64,000 nucleotides of DNA from Nocardioides alcanivorans (lineage in GTDB: Bacteria; Actinomycetota; Actinomycetes; Propionibacteriales; Nocardioidaceae). A program made the translations under genes and the position numbers. The notes beneath the pieces are model-generated. The model made no database searches. It worked only from the letters and a program-made list of their open reading frames with translations, and was not told the DNA's origin. The number at the start of each line of letters is the position of its first letter. The first letter of the stretch is position 1. Shown in pieces: positions 37,792-47,209 of the stretch. The stretch is taken from positions 124,001-188,000 of the forward strand of contig NZ_JAKGRW010000012.1 of NCBI RefSeq assembly GCF_021555175.1, in the 5' to 3' direction.

Positions 37792-38894
37792 CTATTCGAA
37801 AAGGAGGACCGGCTTGATCACTTCGCCAGACTCCATGTCTTTAATCGCCTGGTCAATGCTCTCGAACGGATAGGTCCGCACCAGCTTCTCAATCGGGAGA
37901 TCACCCGCCGCACGCATCTCCAGCAGCTTTCCGATCGTGACGGACGGCCGGGCACCTCCGAAAGGTGCACCCAAGACAGTTCGACCGCTCACGATGTCGA
38001 CCCAATCAAGTTCAATCTTGGTCCCGAAGGGGGAGTCCCGAGCAGGATACAGCTGCCGCGACCGCTGAGGGCCTCGACGGCCTGGGGTCCTGCGGCAACT
38101 GCACCACTGGCTTCGACCGAGAAGTCCGCGCCGCCATCGGTGATCAACCGAACGGCCGTCACGGCATCCTCGGATACGGCATTGATCACGTGCGTCGCAC
38201 CCAACTCGCGAGCAGTGGCAAGCCGACTATCGACCGTGTCGACGACGACGATCGTGTGACAGCCGACATGTCGAGCAGCCATCACGGCGCTCAAGCCGAC
38301 CGTGCCAGCGCCGAACACGACGATCGATTCGGCAGAGGTCGGTCGGAGGACGTTGAGAACCGCCCCAGCACCAGTCTGCACGCCACAAGCCATAGGTGCA
38401 GCAACCTCCCATGGCACGTCCGCCGGCAACAGAGCGAGGTTCCACTCGCGGACCAACGCATGCGTTGCCCATGAGGACTGCCCGAGGAAGGAACCAGAGA
38501 TCGTCCGGCCCTGACCATCGCTCATCGTGGGCGTTCCGTCGGCCCGGAGGCCTTTCAGGGCTAGCTCGGTCGTGAAAGGACACGCTGTCACTCGGTCGGC
38601 GCGACACGCATCGCACTCACCACAGAATGCTTGGCTCATGACGACCCGGTCGCCGACCGCCGCCGCTGATACCTCGGAGCCAACACGTCGGACGATTCCG
38701 ACGCCCTCATGCCCGAGAACACCTGGCAAGGAGAAGGGGTAGTGACCGTCTCGACCAGACAGGTCTGAGTGGCAGATCCCCGCGGCCTTCACCTCTACGA
38801 TCAACTCGTGAGGCTGCGGCTCCTCTAACTGGAGCCGCGTGAAGTCCATCTCATGGTGCGGCGCCCGAGCGACCGCGGCAAGCATTTCGTGCAT
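37792..38894 (-). CDS. zinc-dependent alcohol dehydrogenase, one frameshift
   Basis: About 367 residues. Medium-chain ADH: catalytic-zinc ligands in KAAGICHSDLSGRDGHYPF and GHEGVG, structural-zinc Cys cluster FCGECDACRADRVTAC, and the NAD site VVFGAGTVGLSAVMAARHVG. The frame breaks in the G5 run at 38029-38033 (C5 in the coding sense); an added base restores LLGTPPFGTKIELDWVDIVS and the tail SGRTVLGAPFGGARPSVTIG. Resembles aryl/terpenoid alcohol dehydrogenases (benzyl, geraniol type). 50 bp upstream is the aldehyde dehydrogenase gene, giving an alcohol-to-acid pair. Confidence 0.85.
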
Positions 38895-38944
38895 CGTTCC
38901 ATTCTCCTTGGCGTAGCCCTGCCTCGAACCAGTTCCGGGAGAGG

Positions 38945-40386
38945 TCAGGGGTGAGGAAAGATCGATTTCAGGGACTGGTACTCGGCGAGGCCCTCAGGGC
39001 CCATCTCCCGGCCGAAGCCACTGCTCCGCACACCGCCAATTGGAGCGCGCTGATCTGGCGCATAACTGTTGATACCCACGGTGCCCGTGCGGATCCTGCG
39101 CGCAATCTCGATCCCGCGCTGCTCATCTCCTGTCCACACGGTGCCGCCCAACCCGTACTCGGTGTCGTTCGCAATCGCGATTGCGTCCTCCACGTCGCGG
39201 TAGGGGATCACGCACAGCACTGGACCGAAGATCTCCTCCCGGGCAGCTTCGGCGCTATTGTCAAGATCGGCGAGGACCGTCGGTTCGACGAACCAACCCT
39301 GCTCCCGTCCCGCGGGCCGGCCTCCCCAGTGGTCACTCGCGCGCCCTGCCGCAGACCGCGCTGAAGGAAACCCTCGACACGATCACGGTGCCCTGCCGTC
39401 GCCATCGGGCCGATCTCCGTGTCGTGGTCCAATGACGACCCTACGAGCTGCGAGGCGACAATGTCGGTGACGGCGTCCAGGAACTCTGACGCTCGACTCT
39501 TCGGGACGAGAATCCGAGTACTAAGCCAACAGGTCTGTCCGTTGTTAAACATTGTTGCGCCCAAGAACTCCGCGCGGTGGGTGAGGAGGTCGGCGTCGTC
39601 GAGGACGATGCCAGCGGACTTGCCTCCAAGCTCCAGTGAGACGGGCCGCAACAACTCACCGCAGCGCTGGGCGACCTGCCTTCCACCACGGGTCGACCCG
39701 GTGAACGTCACTTTGTCGACTCCGGGATGCTCGACCAAGTAGGCGCCGAGTTCACGGTCCCCCGGCAGAATGTTGAGGACTCCCGGAGGCAACTCCGCTT
39801 CCGCGACACATTCGGCGAGCACAAAGGAGTCCAACACCGTCTCAGGCGACGGTTTGAGTACGGTCGTGCAACCCGCGGCCATCAGCGGCGCGAGCTTCAT
39901 GAAGGCGAGGCCAATCGGAAAGTTCCACGGCACGATGGAGGCAACGACGCCCACCGGCTCGGACCGAACGATCAGGTCGCGTCCATCGCCATCTCGCAAC
40001 TCCTCGACATCCTGCGCCCTGATCATGCTTGCGTAGTAGCGCAGTAGGCTCGGGCCGGTGGTTGCTTCGGCCGCAAGGCTCTGCGAGATCGGCATCCCAT
40101 TCTGCGCGCTGACAAGCGTAGCGAGCTCCTCCCCGCGGACCTCCAGGATGTCCGCGAGGCGTTCCATCGCCGCTGCGCGCGCCGAAGTTGGCCAAGACGA
40201 CCAACCGCGGGGGTCCTCGAAGGCATCTTGCGCAGCCGCGACTGCGGCATCGACGTCCGCGCGGCCTGGTGCAACACAGGACCCTAGCAACTGACTGTCG
40301 TTCGGAGAGACAGCTTGGATCCGACCCTCCGGATCCAGCGGTTTCTGCCACTGCCCACCGTAGAAGAACTGGTCGTGATCAGTCAT
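38945..40386 (-). CDS. aldehyde dehydrogenase (1 of 3), one frameshift
   Basis: About 480 residues. NAD fold VPWNFPIGLAFMKLAPLMAA and TFTGSTRGGRQVAQRCG, catalytic Glu in VSLELGGKSAGIVLDDAD and catalytic Cys in FNNGQTCWLSTRILVP. The frame is lost in a C4 run at 39324-39327 (G4 in the coding sense) and regained as GRPAGREQGWFVEPTVLADL, then EEIFGPVLCVIPYRDVEDAI to the end. One base restores it. Oxidises the aldehyde made by the neighbouring alcohol dehydrogenase. Operator at 40439 lies 53 bp upstream of the ATG. Confidence 0.87.
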
Positions 40387-40438
40387 CTGTGCACTCTCTT
40401 GCAGAAGGAACGGTGGTCTGAGTCATCTTGCGCTTTCC

Positions 40439-40450
40439 TCAGTACACTGA
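40439..40450. promoter_or_regulatory. operator copy TCAGTACACTGA
   Basis: Consensus copy in front of the aldehyde/alcohol dehydrogenase pair. GTTTAAT directly precedes it on the minus strand, a plausible -10, so the protein would sit on the transcription start. The gap 40451-40714 holds nothing else I can see. Confidence 0.65.
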
Positions 40451-40714
40451 TTAAACACCCGCAATGTAACTACGCTCACAAACGATGTCAACCCGTGCCA
40501 CTGCCCCTCCGTAATGTGACAAACCTGCCATGGCTTCAGAGCGGACCGTGGGTCATACGCGCCACGGACGATGCAAACATCGCGATCGACGCCTCAGACA
40601 ACGACGAAGTTTCTCAGGGGTCGAGGTCGACATGCCCGTGGCAGGGGATAGGCAAGACAGCACGACCGAGGCAACATCGCTGCCACATGCAGCATGCGTC
40701 TCGCAGTCGGCGCA

Positions 40715-41659
40715 TCAATCGCCGTCACCTTCGATGCGATCGCGGCGCGCGCCCAATGTGGAGCACCCATCGGCAAGCTGAAGTCGCGGGTGCTCGCGCA
40801 CGAGCGCGGTGATCGCCTCTGCAGTCTCTCGGACACGCCACAGGCGCGCCGACTCGTGAGGGACCACGAGCCAGTAGCAACGCCGAGCATGAAGCGATTG
40901 CCCCAGCACCTCGGTCAGCTCCGGATCCTCTCCGCCGATGTAGGTCGGGAGCGGGACGATGCCCAGTCCAGCTCGCGCCGCCGCATGGTGTCCAGCGATG
41001 TTGTTGGTCTGGACCCGGGCCCGCGCCCTAGGGACCAAAGTCTCAAGGATGCGCAATGGCTCGACGTCCAAGACCGAGTCGATGTACCAGACCAGATCAT
41101 GATGTTCCCGGAGCTCCCGTAGTTCCTGTGGACAACCGTGACGTCGAAGATACTCGTGCGAGGCATAGAACTTGAGGTCGTAGTATGCGAGTCGGCTGAC
41201 GATGGCGGATCGTGGGCCCGGACGTTCCAAGGTCACGGCGAGATCGAAGTCCCGCGCGGTCACCAAACCCCGCGAGCTGCCAGTCAAGATTTCGAGTTCC
41301 AAGCGCGGGTGAGCTCGTAACAGCGGCGCCAGGCCCGGTATCAGCAGGTAGGCGCCGAACCCGTCCATGGTCAGGACCCTGGCCGTTCCGGAGAGCTCAC
41401 CGCTTGACGAGGAGAGGCTCTCGCGGGCGCGTGCTGCCTCCGAGTCGATCGCCTCCGCGTGGGGAAGTAGGGCCCTGCCGGACTCCGTGAGACTCCAGCT
41501 TCGGGCCCCGCGGTCGAACAGCCGCACGCCGAGTTCCTTCTCCAGGCGCGCTATCCGACGCGAAACTGTCGTCTCGTCAACCCTGAGTCGGGCCGCAGCA
41601 CCCCGCAGTGTGCCGGTGCGGGCCGTCTCCAAGAGGGAACTCAGGTTTCCAATGTCCAT
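40715..41659 (-). CDS. LysR-family regulator (1 of 2)
   Basis: About 314 residues. N-terminal winged HTH: LSSLLETARTGTLRGAAARL and DETTVSRRIARLEKELGVRL, then the effector domain (TARVLTMDGFGAYLLIPGLA, GIVPLPTYIGGEDPEL). ATG 41659 is preferred over in-frame starts up to 41716. Divergent from the Fe-ADH operon with an 80-bp gap, the classic LysR layout, so it probably controls that operon. Not a good candidate for the 12-bp palindrome, which lacks the T-N11-A pattern. Confidence 0.87.
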   Translation of the reverse strand: MDIGNLSSLLETARTGTLRGAAARLRVDETTVSRRIARLEKELGVRLFDRGARSWSLTESGRALLPHAEAIDSEAARARESLSSSSGELSGTARVLTMDGFGAYLLIPGLAPLLRAHPRLELEILTGSSRGLVTARDFDLAVTLERPGPRSAIVSRLAYYDLKFYASHEYLRRHGCPQELRELREHHDLVWYIDSVLDVEPLRILETLVPRARARVQTNNIAGHHAAARAGLGIVPLPTYIGGEDPELTEVLGQSLHARRCYWLVVPHESARLWRVRETAEAITALVREHPRLQLADGCSTLGARRDRIEGDGD

Positions 41660-41738
41660 CGCCCTATCCTGCATCACTGCAGTACTTTCTGCGCAGAAGC
41701 ACATTGACTCCCGCAACTATGCAGCCGAGTCTGGACTC

Positions 41739-42899
41739 GTGAACTTCGATCTGCGTATCCCACCACTGCTTCGCATCGGCGCCGGAAGTATCGAGAGCAT
41801 CGGTGAAGTGACAGCGACCCTCGGCTCTCGACGCCCCCTCATCGTCACCGACAACTACTTGGCTTCCAACGGCACGGCACAGCGAGCAGCTGAGCTCCTG
41901 ATCGCCGGCGGTGCCCAACCTGAGATCTACGACGGGACTATCCCGGACCCCACGACGGACTCGCTCGCCGACGGTTTGACTGCACTCAGGCGGCACGACG
42001 CCGACAGCATCGTAGCTCTCGGTGGCGGCAGTCCGATAGACACGGCCAAGGCTCTCGCCGTGCTGGCTGTTCGCGGAGGCAGCATGAGCGACCTGAAGGC
42101 CCCGTACCGCTACGACGGGGCCACCCTGCCGGTGATCGCTATTCCGACGACCGCTGGCACCGGGTCGGAGAGCACGATGTTCACGATCATCACCGATAGC
42201 GCGTCCGGCGAGAAGATGCTGTGTGCCGGGCCTTCCTATATGCCGTCGGCGGCCGTAGTCGACTATGAGCTGACCGTATCCATGCCCGCGCGCCTGACTG
42301 CCGATACCGGAATCGATGCACTGACGCATGCTGTCGAGGCCTACGTGAGCCGCAAGGCGAATCCCGTGTCGGACACTTTCGCACTGGCGGCGATCGATCG
42401 CATCGGAAAGCATCTGCGAAAGGCCTACGCCGACGGCGCCGACGTGACCGCGCGCGCCGAGATGATGGTCGCCGCCACCATGGCTGGCGTCGCCTTCTCA
42501 AACGCCAGCGTGGCGCTCGTTCACGGAATGAGCCGCCCGTTGGGCGCGCACTTCCACATCGCCCACGGGATGGCCAACGCAATGCTCTTCGCGGAGGTCA
42601 CGGCCTTCTCGCTGTCTGCGGCCGAAGGCCGGTACGCCGACTGCTCGCGGACACTAGGCGTCGCAGACGCCGACGACTCAAACGCGGACGCTGCCGAAGC
42701 GTTAGTGCGCGAGCTGCGGCGACTCTCCACCGATCTCGAGGTCCCGACACCCGCAGGACGCGGCATCGATCGCGCCGACTGGGACGCGGCCGTGCCGACG
42801 ATGGCTCAGCAGGCGATCGCCTCGGGATCACCAGCGAACAACCCCCGGATCCCCTCGGCCGAAGAGATCGAAGGGATCTTCCAGCGGATCTATGCCTGA
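41739..42899 (+). CDS. iron-containing alcohol dehydrogenase
   Basis: 386 residues of the group III Fe-ADH / maleylacetate-reductase-like family. NAD motif VALGGGSPIDTAKALAVLA, nucleotide loop IAIPTTAGTGSESTMFTIIT, and metal ligands in DTGIDALTHAVEAYVSRKAN (Asp, His) and LVHGMSRPLGAHFHIAHGMA (His, His). The GTG at 41739 was chosen at the start of homology; an ATG-initiated frame further up would overlap the LysR gene. First gene of an operon with mmsA and an acyl-CoA hydrolase. May reduce or oxidise a hydroxy-acid semialdehyde such as 3-hydroxyisobutyrate (inference). Confidence 0.85.
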   Translation: MNFDLRIPPLLRIGAGSIESIGEVTATLGSRRPLIVTDNYLASNGTAQRAAELLIAGGAQPEIYDGTIPDPTTDSLADGLTALRRHDADSIVALGGGSPIDTAKALAVLAVRGGSMSDLKAPYRYDGATLPVIAIPTTAGTGSESTMFTIITDSASGEKMLCAGPSYMPSAAVVDYELTVSMPARLTADTGIDALTHAVEAYVSRKANPVSDTFALAAIDRIGKHLRKAYADGADVTARAEMMVAATMAGVAFSNASVALVHGMSRPLGAHFHIAHGMANAMLFAEVTAFSLSAAEGRYADCSRTLGVADADDSNADAAEALVRELRRLSTDLEVPTPAGRGIDRADWDAAVPTMAQQAIASGSPANNPRIPSAEEIEGIFQRIYA

Positions 42900-42939
42900 C
42901 CGCTTCCCCACCCATCCGGACCACCTGAGGAGAAATCCC

Positions 42940-44442
42940 ATGACCGCCTCATCCCTACCGATCGTTCCCCATTGGATCGATGGCGCGAAACACCCGCAAA
43001 GCGGCGGGCGCACCGCTCCCGTGTACGACCCCGCCCGAGGCATCCAGACCAAGTCCGTCGCGCTGGCGGGAGCCTCCGAGATCGAGGCGGCCGTGGCCAG
43101 CGCGAAGGCGGCCTTCCCGGCTTGGAGCGGGCTGTCTCTGGCCCGGCGACAGACCGTGTTGTTCGCATTCCGCGAGCTGCTGGAGAGCCGCAAGCACGAG
43201 TTGGCCGAGATCATCACCGCGGAGCACGGCAAGGTGCTCGACGACGCCCTCGGCGAGATCAGCCGGGGCCAGGAGGTCGTGGAGTTCGCCACGAGCCTCG
43301 CCCACCACCTCAAGGGGGAGTTTTCGGAAGAGGTCTCGTCGGGGGTTGACGTCTACTCGATCAAACAGCCGTTGGGAGTCGTAGCCATCATCTCGCCCTT
43401 CAACTTTCCTGCGATGGTGCCGTCTTGGTTCTTCCCCATCGCTATCGCCGCGGGTAACACCGTGATCCTGAAGCCATCCGAGAAGGACCCGTCTGCCGCT
43501 CTGTGGATAGCCCGCCTCTGGCAGGAGGCAGGTCTCCCCGACGGCGTCTTCACCGTCCTGAACGGCGACAAGGAGGCTGTGGACGGTCTGCTGACTCACC
43601 CCGATGTGCGAGCCGTCAGCTTCGTCGGCTCCACCCCGATCGCCCGGTACGTCTATGAGACCGGAACCGCTCACGGCAAGCGGGTCCAAGCTCTCGGCGG
43701 CGCGAAGAACCACATGCTGGTGCTCCCGGATGCGGATCTCGACCTCGCGGCCGACTCCGCGATCAACGCCGGGTTCGGCTCGGCCGGTGAGCGCTGTATG
43801 GCGATCTCCGTCGTCGTCGCGGTCGATCCAGTGGGCGACGAACTGGTCGCTCGGATCCGCGATCGGGTCGCGGGAATCCGCACCGGCGACGGCCGCCGAG
43901 GCTGCGACATGGGACCGCTGGTCACTGCCGAGCATCGCGACAAGGTCGCCTCCTACATCGACGTAGCCATCGCGGACGGCGCCACGGTGGTGACGGATGG
44001 TCGTCGGATCAAGCCCGACGGCGAGCCGGGCGGCTTCTGGCTGGGGCCCACCCTGATCGACCACGTCCCCACCACCTCACGGGTCTACACCGAGGAGATC
44101 TTCGGTCCGGTGCTCTCGGTGGTTCGAGTGCCATCGTACGAAGCCGCGATGGAGCTGATCGATCACGGCGCCTACGGCAACGGGGCTGCGATCTTCACCA
44201 CTGACGGTGGCGCAGCCCGGCGATTCCAGCGCGAGGTCCAGGCCGGAATGATCGGCATCAACGTGCCCATCCCGGTACCGGTCGCGACCTTCAGCTTCGG
44301 TGGTTGGAAGGATTCCCTCTTCGGCGACGTCAAGGCACATGGTCCAGAGGGTGTCCGCTTCTTCACCCAGGTCAAGACCGTCACCTCCCGCTGGCACGAC
44401 CCTGCCCAGGGCGGAATCAACCTGGGCTTCCCACAGAACTGA
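42940..44442 (+). CDS. mmsA: methylmalonate-semialdehyde dehydrogenase (CoA-acylating)
   Basis: About 500 residues. The MmsA subfamily shows as FNFPAMVPSWFFPIAIAAGN, ILKPSEKDP and GSAGERCMAISVVVAV (catalytic Cys). The general Glu of ALDHs is absent (ALGGAKNHMLVLPDADLD), as it is in MmsA. Converts methylmalonate semialdehyde (or malonate semialdehyde) plus CoA to propionyl-CoA (acetyl-CoA) and CO2, in valine and related branched-chain breakdown. ATG 42940 has GAGGAG upstream. 40 bp after the Fe-ADH gene and 9 bp before the next. Confidence 0.92.
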   Translation: MTASSLPIVPHWIDGAKHPQSGGRTAPVYDPARGIQTKSVALAGASEIEAAVASAKAAFPAWSGLSLARRQTVLFAFRELLESRKHELAEIITAEHGKVLDDALGEISRGQEVVEFATSLAHHLKGEFSEEVSSGVDVYSIKQPLGVVAIISPFNFPAMVPSWFFPIAIAAGNTVILKPSEKDPSAALWIARLWQEAGLPDGVFTVLNGDKEAVDGLLTHPDVRAVSFVGSTPIARYVYETGTAHGKRVQALGGAKNHMLVLPDADLDLAADSAINAGFGSAGERCMAISVVVAVDPVGDELVARIRDRVAGIRTGDGRRGCDMGPLVTAEHRDKVASYIDVAIADGATVVTDGRRIKPDGEPGGFWLGPTLIDHVPTTSRVYTEEIFGPVLSVVRVPSYEAAMELIDHGAYGNGAAIFTTDGGAARRFQREVQAGMIGINVPIPVPVATFSFGGWKDSLFGDVKAHGPEGVRFFTQVKTVTSRWHDPAQGGINLGFPQN

Positions 44443-44451
44443 GGAGCAGAG

Positions 44452-45505
44452 ATGACGCAGGTGTCGACGACGTCGGTGGAAGAGCCTGTGATCCTGGAGC
44501 GCCGCGGGGTGCTCGGCATCATGGTGCTGAACAGGCCGCGGGCACTCAACGCATTGACCACCACGATGGTCGAGATCATGACCGAAGCTCTCACAGCCTG
44601 GGCTTCCGACCCGGGGATCGAGACCGTCGCGGTGCTGGGCGCCGGCGACCGCGGACTCTGCGCCGGAGGGGATGTCTCGGTCTTCTACGAGGATGCCATG
44701 AACGGCACGGCACACTCAGAGACCTTCTGGCGCAAGGAGTATGGGCTCAACGCGCTGATCGCCTCTTACCCGAAGCCGTACGTCGCGCTGATGGACGGGA
44801 TCACGCTGGGCGGGGGTCGGGGTCTCGGCTCATGGTTCGCACCGGGTGGTGACCGAGCGCACCCGGCTGGGGATGCCCGAGGTGGGCATCGGCTTCCTAC
44901 CCGACGTGGGCGGGACTTGGCTGCTATCCAGAGACCCAGGTGAGCTCGGAACGTATCTCGCACTCACGGGCCGGCACGTCGGCGCCAGCGACGTCATCGA
45001 GGTTGGCCTCGCCGATCATTGCGTCGCCGCGGACCGGCTCCCGCAATTGTTGGATCTGCTGGAGACGACTCCGCCCGATCAGGCTCTCGCCGACTTGTGC
45101 GAGATCTCGCCACCGGGGACGCTCAGCGCGATGCGAGCCGAGATCGATGCTGACTTCGCCCACGACGATCCGGCGCAGATCGTCGCTGCTCTTCAACACC
45201 GCGGTGACGAATGGGCCACGTCGACCCTCGCGGCACTCGCCCACAAGTCCCCGTCCTCTCTGGTCCTCACGCTCCGCGCCCTTCGCATGGCTCGGGACAT
45301 GTACTCGCTCGAACAAGCCCTGCGGCAGGAGTTCCGAGCAGCGGTACGGCTCCTCCGCACCCATGATCTCCGCGAAGGGATTCGCGCCCAGGTCATCGAC
45401 AAGGACCGCCGACCAAGCTGGATGCCGGCGACACTCGACGAGGTGGAGCCTGCAGCCACCGAGGCGATCCTTGCTCCCCTGGATCACGAGCTGTCGTTCG
45501 GGTGA
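44452..45505 (+). CDS. 3-hydroxyisobutyryl-CoA hydrolase-like protein, one frameshift
   Basis: About 351 residues, crotonase fold. N-terminal half: VLNRPRALNALTTTMVEIM, DRGLCAGGDVSVFYEDA (oxyanion hole), and YVALMDGITLGGG. The frame breaks in the G5 run at 44812-44816; one base restores GGGVGVSAHGSHRVVTERTR and LGMPEVGIGFLPDVGGTWLL, then the long helical C-terminus that marks HIBYL-CoA hydrolases over plain hydratases. Releases 3-hydroxyisobutyrate or 3-hydroxypropionate from CoA. With mmsA and an Fe-ADH it makes the back half of a valine-like route. Last gene of the operon. Confidence 0.87.
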
Positions 45506-45512
45506 CGGCCGT

Positions 45513-45550
45513 CCGCACCGGACCAGTGTGCCCAGCGCACTCTGGTGCGG
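45513..45550 (+). terminator. hairpin after the mmsA operon
   Basis: Nested inverted repeat: CCGCACC with GGTGCGG outside, ACCAGTGTGC with GCGCACTCTGGT inside, starting 7 bp past the stop at 45505. No T-run, so it may be a rho-assisted or bidirectional stop for this operon and the facing HMG-CoA lyase gene. Confidence 0.5.
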
Positions 45551-45623
45551 TGTGGCGGAAGTTGTTGCGAGGGTCGCGCGTGAGGGTCGCATACGACGGT
45601 GACACGGGAGGCCCCGCGCGGCC

Positions 45624-46575
45624 CTAGTAGATGGTCGTTGTCGCCCTGCGGCCCTGCGGCCGGGAGGGCCCCCGGCCCGCAGCAGCTGGCTTCCGGCCCG
45701 GTGGCCCACCAGCTCCTCGGCGAGAGCCGCCACTTCCAAGGCCGCGGCGAGGTCGATCCCGGTGGCGACACCACTCCCCTCGAGGAGATAGACAAGCTCT
45801 TCGGTGGCGATATTTCCGCTGGCACCGGGGGCGAAGGGACACCCTCCGAGTCCGCCCGCCGCGGAGTCGAGCATCGTCACCCCAACAGACACCGCCGCCC
45901 AGGCACTGGCGATCCCTGAGCCCCTGGTGTTGTGGAAGTGAACGCCCAGCGGGACCTCAGGCGTGACGCTGCGGACCGACTCGACCAATGCGGCCACACG
46001 GCCGGGCACCGTGGTGCCGATGGTGTCGCCGAGGCACAGCTGGTCGGCGCCAGCGTCCACGGCCCGAGCGCAGATCTCAGTGGTTGAACGAAGCGGCGTA
46101 GGACCGTCGAACGGGCAGTCCCACGCAGTGGCCACGATGACCTCGAGGGTGCCACCGGCCTCGTGCACCAGCGTCGCGATCGCCGGGATTGCCTCCAAAG
46201 CGTCGGCGGTGGAACGGCGGGCATTGGCTCGACTGTGCCCCTCGCCGGCCGAGATGACGTACTCCAGGCTGGTGATTCCCGACGACAGCGCCCGCTCGAC
46301 ACCTCGCAGGTTGGCCACCAGCGCCGAAAACTCGATCTCCGGATACATCTCGGCCAGGCCGCGGACGTGGGTCGCCACCTGATCGGCATCTGCCAGCGCG
46401 GGCACCGCCGAGGGGAGACGAACGCGGTGGCCTCGATCCGTCGAACCCCGGTTCGCACGATGGCGTCGAGGAACCGGATCTTCTGGTCGATGTCGATCGG
46501 TTCCTCGATCTGAAGGCCGTCACGAGGACCGACCTCTCGGATGTTCACCCTGCTTGGCAACGTCGCGTTGCTCAC
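45624..46575 (-). CDS. hydroxymethylglutaryl-CoA lyase, two frameshifts
   Basis: About 317 residues. TIM-barrel lyase: VNIREVGPRDGLQIEEPIDI (metal Asp), AFVSP with Cys-free strand, GHSRANARRS, GVHFHNTRGSGIASAWAA (metal His pair) and the signature GGLGGCPFAPGASGNIATEE with the active-site Cys. The frame breaks at a G4 run (46412-46415; C4 in the coding sense), where one base restores SPSAVPALADADQV, and probably again at the C5 run 45669-45673, which gives a stop at 45624. Cleaves HMG-CoA to acetoacetate and acetyl-CoA, the end of leucine or isoprenoid-acid breakdown. GTG 46575 has GGAAGG upstream. Confidence 0.82.
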
Positions 46576-46612
46576 ACTGTCCACCTTCCAACAACAAGTC
46601 GCTCTTGATCAT

Positions 46613-46624
46613 TCAGCGTACGGA
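46613..46624. promoter_or_regulatory. operator copy TCAGCGTACGGA
   Basis: Between the divergent HMG-CoA lyase and MarR genes, 57 bp upstream of the MarR ATG. GATACT follows after one base on the plus strand, so it fits autoregulation of the MarR gene. Confidence 0.6.
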
Positions 46625-46680
46625 CGATACTGCCGTTATGCTGCCGTCATCAGACTGCAACCAATCAGGCAGGTATCCAG

Positions 46681-47142
46681 ATGGCGAGAACGAGACCCAA
46701 TGAGGTCGACTTCGAATTCAACGACATGGTCGGGTACATGATCCGCGTGTCGCAGCAGGTGCATTATTCTTTGTGGAGCGCCTCAGATCAGGTCAGCAGC
46801 CTGACCTCACCCCAGTTCGCTGTGCTCCATGCATTGTCGCGTGAGGAGCCCCTGGACCAGACCGAACTCGGCGAGCGGTCCTCGCTCGACCGTTCGACTC
46901 TGGCGAACATCGTCACTAGGCTAGCTGACCGTGGTTTCGTGGCGCGTACACGAGACAAGGACGACGCTCGCCGCAATCTGATCGTGATGACACCTGAGGG
47001 TCGCCGTGCTCACCGCATCGCGACCCAGGGCGCATACAAGATCAATGAGGAGCTGCTGGGATCGCTCACCGAGGAGGATCGTGCTGCCCTGCTGCGGATA
47101 CTGGGGATCTTGATCAGAGAGCACCGCGATCCGTCCGCATAG
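46681..47142 (+). CDS. MarR-family transcriptional regulator
   Basis: 153 residues. Winged-helix: LTSPQFAVLHALSREEPLDQ, TELGERSSLDRSTLANIVTR (recognition helix) and LADRGFVARTRDKDDARRNL (wing), flanked by dimerisation helices. MarR proteins are usually ligand-released repressors acting on palindromes that often include their own promoter. A palindrome copy lies in its own promoter (46613), which makes it the best candidate in the window for the shared operator. No cysteine-based redox switch visible. Confidence 0.9.
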   Translation: MARTRPNEVDFEFNDMVGYMIRVSQQVHYSLWSASDQVSSLTSPQFAVLHALSREEPLDQTELGERSSLDRSTLANIVTRLADRGFVARTRDKDDARRNLIVMTPEGRRAHRIATQGAYKINEELLGSLTEEDRAALLRILGILIREHRDPSA

Positions 47143-47174
47143 GATGTGAGCGGGGAAGGCATCGCGCGCCCCGC

Positions 47175-47209
47175 GACCCCTTCGGCCTCTAGGCGAGCCG
47201 GAAGGGGTC
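47175..47209. terminator. bidirectional hairpin between MarR and ALDH genes
   Basis: GACCCCTTCGGC (47175) pairs with GCCGGAAGGGGTC (to 47209) with one bulge. It overlaps the last codons of the aldehyde dehydrogenase and lies 33 bp after the MarR stop, where the two transcripts converge. Confidence 0.45.

Noticed and set aside
40715..41659. LysR protein as binder of the 12-bp palindrome
   Set aside because: The motif lacks the LysR T-N11-A spacing and no copy lies in the LysR/Fe-ADH gap.
44924..46405. Long open frame continuing the HMG-CoA lyase into the hydrolase gene
   Set aside because: Homology ends near 45624; the rest is antisense of the well-supported hydrolase. A lost base in the C5 run at 45669-45673 explains the run-on.
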